A DNA stretch of 64,000 nucleotides, taken from NCBI RefSeq assembly GCF_964204865.1, contig NC_135262.1:10354001-10418000 (forward strand), written 5' to 3'. Positions 36,535-47,169 of this stretch are shown piece after piece (position 1 is the first letter of the stretch; the number at the start of each line of letters is the position of its first letter). Under the pieces are notes generated by a model that had not been told where the DNA came from, searched no databases, and saw only the letters and a program-made list of their open reading frames with translations. The stretch comes from Styela clava (taxonomy: Eukaryota > Chordata > Ascidiacea > Stolidobranchia > Styelidae). The position numbers and the translations under genes are program-made.

Positions 36535-37100
36535 AACATATTAATATAATCTCCAAGTATATGGTTGATTAATCAGGAAATTTCGCTTTATACGCTAATT
36601 ATGCGAAGAGAGGGTAGTTTTGAGCAATGGGGAAATCGATTAATTAGACTGAAAAGATGCTTAAATAACTGGACACAATATTTGAAGAATGTAACTTACG
36701 CAAACAACTGTTTCACACAATAATACCTTAGAATAATAGCTTAGAATGTTAGCCAATAATTTATTTGAGAACTGAGTCAGATAGACAAATAGATTGATAT
36801 TCTTATCGATGAGATCAGTAATGAAACAAGTCGCAATCTGGAATGGAGAGTTTTCAAATGTTTCTGCTATCATGCAACACCTAATATGGTATTTGACGTA
36901 CTATGAGACCCCATTAACAAAAGTTCATAAACACGAAAAACTTGAATTAAATCGGATATTTTGTTACTGGATACTTCAACAATGAGCATTTGTTACAGAA
37001 GTTATAATGCATTGATTCATGACTTTTTGCTTGCACTTACTTTAACGATTTTTATAAAATGTAGCTCCATATTACTCACTTTTCAAGCAATGCAAGTGCA

Positions 37101-37215
37101 AGCATGGACGCTTGCGCCCATGGACATTTGCACCGATGTATATTTGCCCCAGCGGACATTTGCAACCATGTATATTTGCACCAACGGACATTTGTACCCA
37201 TAGACATTACAATTG
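37101..37215 (+). repeat. About 16-bp minisatellite, seven degenerate units
   Basis: Units resemble ATGGACATTTGCACC, alternating with ATGTATATTTGCACC, repeated about seven times with substitutions and 1-2 bp length changes. Overlapping ORFs on both strands with repeated MDICT/PADICNHVYL-like peptides result from the repeat and are not genes. Confidence 0.75.
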
Positions 37216-38321
37216 CACGCACGTACATGTGCATCCACGACGATCCAAGGACATATTTAAACACTAAACGGCATGTAGTGCTTTTATGGTCACTAGATTA
37301 AATTACTGATACAAAACAATCATTTTACATAACATTCATTCCACCAGAATTTACCTCAATGCGAAAAAACTGCGATTGTTTGCCCTCAGAGAGTTTTCGA
37401 AATCGTGGCGAGGCTTCCCTTATAAAATAGATGCTGCTTAGTTAACGCTGTGATACTTCCAACATATACAATTACTACTGAGCAACACTTCAATTCCCAA
37501 TAGAAAATAAAAAAAATTAGTTTCACTAGAGCATAAAATTATTAACTCATATCTTTTTGTTTAAAAAAAAAACAAAAAAAAAAAAAAAAACTGGCGGCTC
37601 AAGAGGATTTTCACACAACCCATAGGTTGTGAACCACTGTCTTGAATAACTAGCACGACATAGATATTTCTATCGCCATGTATAGGATCATAACTTGCAA
37701 TGTGCGTAAAATATCGCGACTGTAACAAAAATTACAGCTCTCAATTTCGAATAAATAATTTATTACTAACACAGTTATTGACTGGTGAAAATTGTTATAT
37801 TTTAAAATAAGTAAAGAACACAGACTCATTACAAAACTGCACGCAATTTATTTGTACGTCTGTCCGTTAACTCAGTTCAGAACAAAAGTCCACCAAAAAG
37901 AAGAAAAGCAACTTACCACTATACCATTGTGACGTTTCAATACAGCACAAGAGCAGATAAATTAAACAAGCTCAAAGTGTAAGTTCAAATATAATATATA
38001 ACAAAAATGACTGTGAGTGCGACTATTCAATGTGTGCGAATGTATTCAGTGCAAAAACTTATGGTGCAAAGTTCTATGCGTGAAAATGTTCATGAGTGCA
38101 ATGAAAAAGGCAAAGTTTAGTCCTCCACTTACCCAAATATTTACAACTAATAGCACAGCATGAGGTATGCGGAATCACGGTTGAAGCATATCGCAAGTAA
38201 AGGCACAGTATAAAATCAATCACAAACATGAAGCAGAAGCACAATATATCCCAAAACACTGATCACAGAACACGAAGCAAGTATGAAGGTAATCGTTAAT
38301 ATTTAATTTCATACCCAACGC
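37216..38321. other. Intergenic, poly(A) run and hAT-like end
   Basis: No gene is recognised. A poly(A) tract with one C interruption spans about 37563-37590, directly followed by CAACCCATAGGTTGTGAACC and ACTG. This resembles a hAT right terminus, but no matching left end was found. Confidence 0.35.
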
Positions 38322-39602
38322 TAGGGTGACCATATTTCCAAACCCGAAAACGAGGACACCTCGTTTGGTAGAACAAAATTTCACATGTGCCTGAGATATA
38401 CATTATATATCTATATTATTATATATCTAGATAATTTAGGATTAAAAATAGAAATAACAATAGACGAAGTAACGACAATGCAATAATGCATTCTCCTTTT
38501 GTCAACGAGCAACTGTAGCCGCAAGTACTACAGGGGTGGCGACTCCTCTACGGCCCATGGGCCGTGGCCACGGCGGCACAATGTACTGGGTCTACTGACA
38601 TAATTTACAGCTAAAATCGAAATTCACCAAATTGCTGAGAACAAGATGAAATGACCTGAAGATAATCGCAGAACAACACGATTTTTACGTGATAAACAAG
38701 TATGCATTTAACCTAGAGATGTGGTTCTAAACTTTTGCGGGTCTGCCAAATCTCAAACGCCATTGTGCTAGCTCCAGTTGAGCCCCATTCAACGGTTGAA
38801 ATTACTGGATTAGGAGCGCAATTAGAACTTCACAATAGAGAAGCTAGTTTTGTGAATGGTTATAGAAAATGATAATTGTGGTGTAACCTTAGATATCAAT
38901 ATGCAGCGTGGAAATAGTCATTGTTGTGTCACAATGATGCTGGTAGCAATAATATTTTGTTGTATAAAAATTGCACTTTTAAGATCGGGAAGATGACACG
39001 ACATCTCAGAAATTTTGTTAGCTCAGTCATTTCTCAAACTGCATTGGAATGTGGATTAAAAAGTTTTTTTTTATAGACTTTTGCAGGAATTGACATAGTC
39101 TACCTTATGACCTAGCGTTATTTTGAGGCCGTCCAGTACGGATGATAATTTAGCAAAGCTCTAATGAAATATTTGTTGCCACAAATGTATTACTTAGTGA
39201 AACTAATAACGTCTTGTACCTATATCAATTTATATACACTTATTTCCTACATTCAACCTGTTCGTAAAACTGAGCTATAATTTTTTAGTAGATTAGAAAT
39301 GAGGTGTTGAGCACGAAATAACTGGTTTGTCATAACAACCTAACTAAGGTATTTCCAACGCTTTTTTGTATTCGAGGTTCATTAAGGTTTTATTGACATA
39401 TCAATGCATTGCTTACTTACTTTTACTTACTAAATTTTTTAACCCATCAAAAAATGTTGAATATGCCGTGAATAAATTTCAAATATTTAATCCCTTGGAA
39501 AAAGGAGGACATTTTGACCTCTTAGAGCGTCCTCGGAGGACATAACATTTTTAACGAAAAAGGAGGACAAATCCTCCAAAAGGAGAACGTATGGTCACCC
39601 TA
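38322..39602. mobile_element. 1.28-kb hAT-type element with TAGGGTGACCATA ends
   Basis: Terminal inverted repeat TAGGGTGACCATA on the left and TATGGTCACCCTA on the right. The flanks CCCAACGC (38314-38321) and TCCAACGC (39603-39610) form an 8-bp target duplication with one mismatch. The paralogous spacer at about 32697 reads GCCCAACGCCGAAGTC without the element, giving a natural empty site. Sub-terminal GAGGACA motifs repeat at both ends. There is no long ORF. Confidence 0.9.
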
Positions 39603-41405
39603 TCCAACGCAGAAGTCTGACCCATCTTGACATCTCAGTATCTCGCGGCAGTCACATTTCAATCGATCAACTGAAATTCTACAATTTACAAACAGAAGGA
39701 ATGGGTATGATCGAAGAAACAGTCTTGCAATTAATTTCCATTTTGCCCTCAAACATATGCAACATACAGCCACGTTCCTGAAAATAATCTATACATACCA
39801 AACCATACGTTACATTCAAACCAGCAAACCATATCTTTCTACATAGTAGGCTACAAAAACAGAATCAATGCGAACCTCAAACCAATCACACCAGAATAAG
39901 TCTGATTGGCGGTTCGAAAACAGTCATCACAGGCTATCGAATCAGAATTTTCAGCTTCGATCGGCGATGATATAAAAAACATAATCAATGTGTGCAAAAG
40001 TACTCCCAGTAACAATAAGAATATGTCATCAACAACAACAGAGGACCGTCATGCTACTGTATTAATAAGAGCATGACATTCTTTCCCGTAGTATCATCAC
40101 AACTTTCATTCTATTCTTCAACGTCACGGAGTTGCCGTTATGAACTCGGTCAGAGATAAAAGATCAAAGATCCGAATAAGTTCAATATAGTACAATTTAA
40201 ATCAATCAACTATTAGGAATCAGATGTATTCGGTATCGATGAAGAATGAGACCGAGTTATCCCCTTGAATGTAGATCCATTTAATAGTAATGATGTTTAC
40301 ATCAGTTTTTCATTTTGAGCCGAAAGTCTTTGGTATTGTGGTCTGTACGTCTATGATACCTTGCTATATATGTTCCAGCAGGAAGACAATTTTGCTCCGG
40401 ATCTGACAACGATTAACTTAAATTGTGGCTTTATGTGTTTTTATTTTTATTTCTGAATAAAATTTATACTTATACTCATGTATTTATTATTTATATGAAG
40501 AGAAAAATAAGCCAACTTGAAAATTCTACACAAAAATGTTATCTCAATTGATTTATAAGTTACTCCTATTGAATATAACTCAATTTTTCTTAATTGGTTT
40601 AATGGAAAAATGTGCTTATTTGAAACTAAATACTCATCCATAAATATTTCTGACTCTCATTTGGTATGAAGTTGTCAAGTTTATGGAATAATAACGTGAA
40701 ATGGACATGTGTGCTACCACAAAATCTGAAACTTTGAGTTATCATCTCTTCTATTTTAAGAAGACGTTCAATGAAGAACCCAATATGACAGTACGGAAAA
40801 GTTTTCTTTCCTAATAAAACAATATTGTCTATTATATGCCATTTACAAAATGCTTTTAGATCAGACAATCAAAAACTGACCAAAATTATTGAAATTGAAA
40901 TCAATAAAATTCGTATGTTATATATATAAAGATTCGTTTGTTCGCCAGATTTTAAATTAGAAGTTGCTTTTTAAACATTATATAAATATATCGAATTTAT
41001 TCCCGTTTCCACATTATTAGATCTAAATGAAGCATACAGTATTGTGTAATTAAAGTATATTGGATGATGGAAAAATAGCCATTAAAAAGCAGCTATACTT
41101 ATTTCAGCATCATCGATTTGCAAATTGTATTATGATGAATTAATCGTTTACTCCAACATTATATTTGTTTGTATCAAAAAAGGATTCGTTTTTACAAACC
41201 AGTCTTTTTCTAATCGTTATTAAAACTGTGAGGTACAAATTAAATTTTTTATAATTTCCAATTGAGAGATGAACCTGCATATTACATTGAAATGCTAGGG
41301 ATTAATTTATAAAAATATATAATAGTATGGTGAGCTTTTGACAACATGATTATTTCCAAATCATTTTTGTATTGAACACAACCTGGTAGTTTTACTCAAT
41401 TTATA
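39603..41405. other. Duplicate of the A1-A2 spacer
   Basis: Diverged copy of 32700-34400 without the hairpin MITE. It includes the exon-like block at 40379-40416 followed by a poly(A) signal (GAATAAAA, about 40455). Reading frames open in the other copy are broken here, so coding function is unlikely. Confidence 0.35.
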
Positions 41406-41413
41406 TATATAAA
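41406..41413 (+). promoter_or_regulatory. TATA box upstream of A3
   Basis: TATATAAA in the promoter block shared with A1 and A4. CATCTG replaces CAGCTG at the downstream position. The predicted 5' exon ends at ACG|GTAGGT (41477), and the next exon begins after ATTATTTTTAG (41831). Confidence 0.45.
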
Positions 41414-41863
41414 CAGCATTCATCTGATATCGAACTGAGAGATGTACGGCTCTTTGAATAGTTCATTCTTTGCTACGGTAGGTTATGTTAGGTATTTGTT
41501 CCTTCTATAAGAGAGGCGATAACATTTAATTCTCCTTAAATCTGGCTATGACAAACGCAGAACCGCACAATAAAGATAAAATATTATCAAAATAGAAAAA
41601 TTCGAGCTTTGACATCAAAATCCAATTTTTAATATCGTTTCTGATTGTATCTAAATGTGTGTTTGCGAATTGTTATATTTCACTTTAAATACATTTAACG
41701 TTGTTTAGTCAATCGAAGATAACAATATAACTGTTTTGGTCATTTCCTACTCCTTAAATAAATTTGGAATGTTTTTTGGAAGATAGAACACTTTTTAGTT
41801 AATTGTCTACTGTCTGTAGTATTATTTTTAGCTGAACTGCGTTTAGAGCGATAAAATCTTACA

Positions 41864-42741
41864 ATGAAGTCTACATATTTTGCGCTGCTCCTGTTTCTCA
41901 TCCTTGTTATGATGAATGAAAATTCAATGGAGCATCTGACGTTCCTCAAGGAGTAGGAGGAGGCAGAGAAGACAAGTAAATCAAATAGATTTCATTTTTA
42001 GTTTGCAAAATTTATTTTAGCGAAGATACAGTTTTTTTTTTAATTCAAAATAATTCGAAAAGACCTCTATTTCTATAAAGCGTGCCATTATGACGTAGAT
42101 CTTCCTCAATATATAGCGCATTGATTCAGAATGCCATTCATATTCAAATCTACAAAACAGACTCCATACGTCTCAAAAACCTATTCGTCTACAAAATGTG
42201 TTATTTCAAACTTTTTATAGAAGTTGGAAAAGACTATAAATACCGGTGCATATAGATACTGAACTCTCCGTCGATCTACTAGATTGGAAAATGATTTTGA
42301 TTTATTTACAATAGAGTATAGATTCTTGCTTTTCTGTAAAACCTCCATTCTGGCAGTCATTTTTCTAGCGGTTTTTCAATAAATATTGGCTTATGTGTCG
42401 CCGATTTACAGCGGTTTGCTAGTCTAGTTATGAGTTTATTGATTCTAATTCATTTCATCACAGTGGTCAATCGACACATAATGGTGGAGGTGGATCATGG
42501 GGAAGAAAGAAACGATCTTTGGTTGAAGAAAACTATCCAGGTGCTTGTTTTTGACTTTTCGAAACTGGAATATGGGTAGCGAATATGAACTTAAATATAT
42601 ATATCTAATATATTATAAACTTGATTAGTATTAAAATAGAAATTTATTAAAGTTCAAAATCGAGTCAGTATATATGGGAATAAAACAGTTTCTTATTTTA
42701 TTTTAGAGGATGACTCACCAGTTCGCGAACATCTTGGATGA
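41864..42741 (+). pseudogene. GGGW peptide precursor A3, 1-bp frameshift in exon 1
   Basis: Exons by comparison with A4 are 41864-41975, 42464-42540 and 42707-42741. Exon 1 is 112 nt and lacks one T relative to A4 (AATGGAGCATCTGAC against AATGGTAGCATCTGAC, at about 41929). The frame therefore shifts at the end of the signal peptide and meets a stop about nine codons later. Exon 2 still encodes STHNGGGGSWGRKKRS, exon 3 is identical to that of A4, and all splice sites are intact, so inactivation is recent or is a sequencing error. An AATAAA lies in the 3' flank (about 42835). Confidence 0.75.
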
Positions 42742-43492
42742 TGAAATCACTCAACAAAATCTCTATAGTTCGCCTCATATTTATTTATTTATATTGATAG
42801 TATGTTCACAATGAATTTTATGCTTTTGCATTATAATAAATATTTATTCATAGTGATCAAGTTTTTGTTTCTTTGTCCAGCCAGGTACAGCACTTTGCAT
42901 GAATCACAAAACCTTAAAGAGTGTCATACATACAAAACTGAGCTTCTACGCCGCAAATGTTATCAACCTATAATGACAGAAAACCTTAACATTGAGTCGC
43001 TGTGATGAACATAAACAGAAAGCCCATTATTTTTTCTACGATTTAATAAACAAGAGAGCGATGCTAAAATATATGTACACGAATTCCAAAACAAAGTACT
43101 TTGCGTAACATACCCACCGATATTTATTAATCTACTAGTTTCGCATGGTGTCAAATTGGAAACGGCGTTTAAAACCCGTGTTCCCGAGAAAAATAAAGGT
43201 ATAGCGAAATTTTGATGAAATATCAGTTTTCATAGGATTCATAGGAAATTTAGAAATAAATAAAAATAATAGCCTATTATCGAAAAATACAATCTTCACC
43301 AACTGAAAATTTCGAAGCAATTGTTTCATTATAAAATGAGAAAAGCGGTTTTTTTCATACCAACTGAGGAAAATATCAACACGATCAACAACAACATAAT
43401 AGCAAAACGATCTGTCGGTCCACTTCGTATCCAATTAGATATTACCAGTATACATACAGTAAGATACTAACGAGTACGTGTCTGAATGAAAC

Positions 43493-43579
43493 ATGAAGAT
43501 TTCGATCGTCTTATTCGTCTCTACTTCCACCTGCATAGGCCGTTTGTCGAGCTTCAAAGCTCTAACCGATCGGCAATAA
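43493..43579 (+). other. Short hydrophobic-start ORF repeated at 49937
   Basis: A 28-codon ORF beginning MKISIVLFVSTSTCIG. The same DNA block recurs at 49937-50035 as a 33-codon ORF beginning MKFSIVFTCIG, with shared upstream sequence (ATACTAACGAGTACGT-like). It could be a leader exon of a further secreted-peptide gene or simply a spacer repeat; both frames close without a clear splice donor. Weak. Confidence 0.2.
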
Positions 43580-44282
43580 ATCCATCTTGCTCAATCAGCA
43601 AACATCATTGTGGTGGTTAAATAAACGATATAAAATTTTTACGTTTTATTTATTTTTTGAATAAAATTTATATCTCCGTGTTTTTGTTATTTAAATATTA
43701 TTATTTAATTAAATTCTATCTGTAAAATGTTTTAAATCAGACAATCAAAAACTGACGGAAATAACTGAAAATGAAATCAATGAATAATGCAATCGCTACA
43801 TGTGTAACTCTTCCGGTTTGTTTATTTGTCCGCTTTTAAATTAGAAGTTGTCATTTTTATCCTTATATAAATATAATAAATTTATTCCTAAATGGAGCAT
43901 AGGAACACCCTGAAATTAAAGTATATTGAATGAAGTAAAAATAATATATAATTAAAAAGCAGCTTTACTTATATCGACCTTCAGCATCATCGATTCGCAA
44001 TTTGTATCATGATGAAATATGATTTACTTTAACATTATATTTATGTTTATCAAGAAAAGGATTCGTTTTACAACCTAGTCTTTTTCTAATCATTCTTACA
44101 ACTGTGAGGTACAAATTAAATTTTGAATCATTTTCTATTGAGAGATAAAGCTGCATATTACATTGAAATAGTAGGGATTAATTTGTACAAACATATGATG
44201 AGTATGACGAGCTGCTGACAACATGATAATTTCCAAATCATTTATGTATTGAACACAACCTGGTAATTTTACGCAATTTATG

Positions 44283-44290
44283 TATATAAA
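44283..44290 (+). promoter_or_regulatory. TATA box and CAGCTG core of A4
   Basis: TATATAAA followed by CAGCTG at 44298-44303, the same arrangement as A1. The predicted first exon is non-coding, ends at ACG|GTAGGT (44354), and joins the coding exon after TCTTATTTTTAG (44713). Confidence 0.5.
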
Positions 44291-44745
44291 CAGCTTTCAG
44301 CTGATATGGAACTGGGAGGTGTACGGTTCTTCGAATAGTTCATTCTTTGTTACGGTAGGTTATGTTAGATATTTGTTCCTTCTATGAGAGAGGCGATAAC
44401 GTTTAATTCTCTTTGAAGTCTGGCTATGACAAAAGCAGAGCCGCGCAGTAGAAATTAACCTAACAATATTCTCAAAATAGGGCACTTTGTGCTTTAACAT
44501 CAAAATCCAATTTCTAATACCGTTTCTGATTGTATCTGAATATGTGTTTTTTTGAACTGTTATATTCCACCTTGGAACATTTAACGATGTTCAGTCAATC
44601 GAAGCTAACAATAAAACTCTTCTGGAAATTTACTACCCCTCAAATAAATTTAGAATGTATTTCTGGAAAATAGAACACTTTTAAGTTAATTGTCTATGTA
44701 GTCTTATTTTTAGCTGAACTGCGTTTAGAGCGATAAAATCTTACA

Positions 44746-45609
44746 ATGAAGACTATATATTTTGCGCTGCTCCTGTTTCTCATCCTTGTTATAATGGATG
44801 AAAATTCAATGGTAGCATCTGACGTTCCTCAAGGAGGAGGAGACAGTGACGAGAAGTAAATCGAATATATTTTATTTTCAGTTTGTAAAATGTACTCCGG
44901 CGACAATACATTTTTTTTTAATTTGAAATAATTTGTTGTTCAAACTGCTGCTCGTGATCAGCGCATTTGCAATAGAATCTTTGAAAAGACTTGTATATTT
45001 CAAATAAAAATAACTGATTGTTTACGAATTGGCGTTTATTCAGCGTGTAATTACGACTTACTGTTTTTTTTAAACATTTCTATAGGAATCGGAAAAACTA
45101 TAAATACCGATGCAATGGGGTACATATAGATACTAAACTCTCTGTCGATCGCAGACTAGCGGATAATTTATTTGCAATAGAGTATAGATTCTTGCTTTTC
45201 TACAAAACTCCTATTCTGGCAGTGATTTTTTTAGCGGTTTTTTGATAATTATTGGCTCCTATGTGTCGTGGATTTACAGCAGTTTGCTAGTGTAGTTATG
45301 AAACTTATTGATTCTAATTCATAATTTCATCACAGTGGTCAATCGACACATAATGGTGGAGGTGGATCGTGGGGAAAAAGGAAAAGATCCTTAGTTGAAG
45401 AAAACTATTCAGGTGCTTTTTATTTGACTTTTTGAAATTTGAATATGGGTAGCGAATATGAACTCAAATATATATCTAATATATTATAAACTTGATTAGA
45501 AGAGAAATTTAATATAAAGTTCAAAATCGAGTCAGTATATATGGCAATAAAACAGTTTCTTATTCTTATTTTAGAGGATGACTCACCAGTTCGCGAACAT
45601 CTTGGATGA
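44746..45609 (+). CDS. Secreted GGGW peptide precursor A4
   Basis: Exons are 44746-44855, 45336-45412 and 45575-45609, giving 73 codons plus stop, phases 2 and 1. The signal peptide is LLLFLILVIMDENSMVAS, with probable cleavage after VAS (about 25). The pro-region DVPQGGGDSDENGQ differs from A1/A2, but the core STHNGGGGSWGKRKRSLVEE is retained. KRKR replaces RKKR, so the polybasic site is conserved in nature while the codons change. The end is EDDSPVREHLG, again with a terminal EHLG. It is an intact sister of A3. The 5' exon, TATA box and splice signals are conserved with A3, and the spacing A3 to A4 (2.9 kb) is the shortest in the cluster. Confidence 0.85.
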
Positions 45610-46920
45610 TGAAATCACTCAACAATATAATCTCTATAGTTCGACTCATATTAATTTATCTGCGATTAAAGTACGTGTACAACGCATTTTATGATTTTTT
45701 ATTATTATAAATATTTATCCATAGTGGTCAAGTTTTTGTTTCTTTGTCTAGCCAAGTACAGCACTTCGCAAAACCTTAATATAAGCAAGCACGCATATTC
45801 CGCTTTCCCTGATTGTGAGCGGTTGTAATATAGCGAAGTAATATGTTATTCCAGTCTGTAATGCTGGTAGCAGAAAGTAACGAACTGGTAACAAGTATTG
45901 TTGAAGTATGAAAACGCTCCAACCTTCTCCGCATCGCTTTGTTATAATTTGCTTGAAACTCAAGACTCCTGGGTTGAGAAACACTGCTTTGGACAAACTA
46001 TTTCGCTCGCTCTTTTCGGCTATGTTAGTAAAATTTGGAATTTAGTCGCAGTACGCAGCATTTTTTTTAAATGTTCATCTAACTAAATAATACAACATTC
46101 AAGCCTAACCACCCTAAATCCTCAACCACTGTAGAACAGTGACATCAGTATTGTAACCAACATTGTGCGCATACGTTCTTTGTATAGTCCAGCGGATAAG
46201 AGGTAAAATCATGCACTTTTGGATGCAAGCATGAAACTTGGCACACATGTACAGTAGCATCCCCTGGTCAATTTTGGATATGGGGCCATCCAAGAAAATA
46301 CCTCGTTGCCATGGAAACGAGGCATCATCCGTATTGCTATTAAAAGAAAATAAACATTACTTTAGGAAAGGATATTTTCAATATAAGTAAACCGATGTGT
46401 ATATAAGAAGTAAAAAATATGATCAGAAGTGCATTTTGACACTTTCCCTTGATAAAAGAATTTATGTTATTGTCATGGATCACAAATTAAGCTACATTTA
46501 CTTTCAAAATGTAATTCCTTTTGTGCTCAATCAACTGCCATCGCCAATGGTATACTTTCGGATTACTGTTATCTTGAAGCTATCATATCGTCATCATATA
46601 TATTGATAAAGATAAATTCATTCTTTTAACTCTGGCATTAGTATCTCAGTCAGATAAAAACGGAAAACTTGCATTACATTCCAGCTCAAACTCGGCTGGA
46701 ATCGTTGATTATTCTAATCTATATCTAACGTCGCCTTATGTCAGTGCTACAAAAAGAAATAAATAGAAAACGATTGAATTAATTATATTTTCCAAAAATA
46801 TATTCCACAAAGACTCCCCAATAACTAGTGGGGGCAATTTTACTATTTAGATATATACTCCTGCACTTTTGGATGCAAGCATGAAACTTGGCATTCATGT
46901 GCAGTAGCAATTTTACAATG
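45610..46920. other. Intergenic, with half of a direct repeat
   Basis: No gene is recognised. The block TGGATGCAAGCATGAAACTT followed by GGCA occurs at about 46221 and again at about 46871, on either side of a 600-bp stretch. The second copy directly abuts the CXC-domain remnant, so these may mark the ends of an old insertion. Confidence 0.4.
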
Positions 46921-47169
46921 TCAGTCGTTATTTCCGCAATCCCCACCACAGAAACATAGTGGTGTACATGCTAAATCAGCACGGAAACATTTGCAGCGAG
47001 CAGCACAACCTCTCTTGCAGCCACAATGAATCAGCCCTGTGCAAATTTTTGCTGCTTCAGGGATAGTCATCCATCTTGGTAAAAATATGTCTCCTACTTT
47101 TTCCCATCCCCATCTCTGTCCATCAGGTAAAGTTTGTGAAACCTCTGTTGCTTTGCTCCAAATAAACAC
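46921..47169 (-). pseudogene. Fragment of a CXC-type cysteine-rich protein, likely transposon-borne
   Basis: The 82-codon reading contains RWGWEKVGDIFLPRWMT, then ICTGLIHCGCKRGCAARCKC, then LACTPLCFCGGDCGNND. The CGCKRGC-x3-CKC … CTPLC-x-C-x3-CGN pattern resembles the tesmin/TSO1-like CXC tails found at the C-terminus of repetitive, retroelement-like proteins in many invertebrates. The N-terminal remainder is missing: upstream sequence in frame is closed by stops. It is probably the 3' end of a truncated element and not a host gene. Confidence 0.5.

Noticed and set aside
37101-37215. CRISPR-like array
   Set aside because: Repeats are contiguous without unique spacers, in an animal genome; it is a minisatellite.
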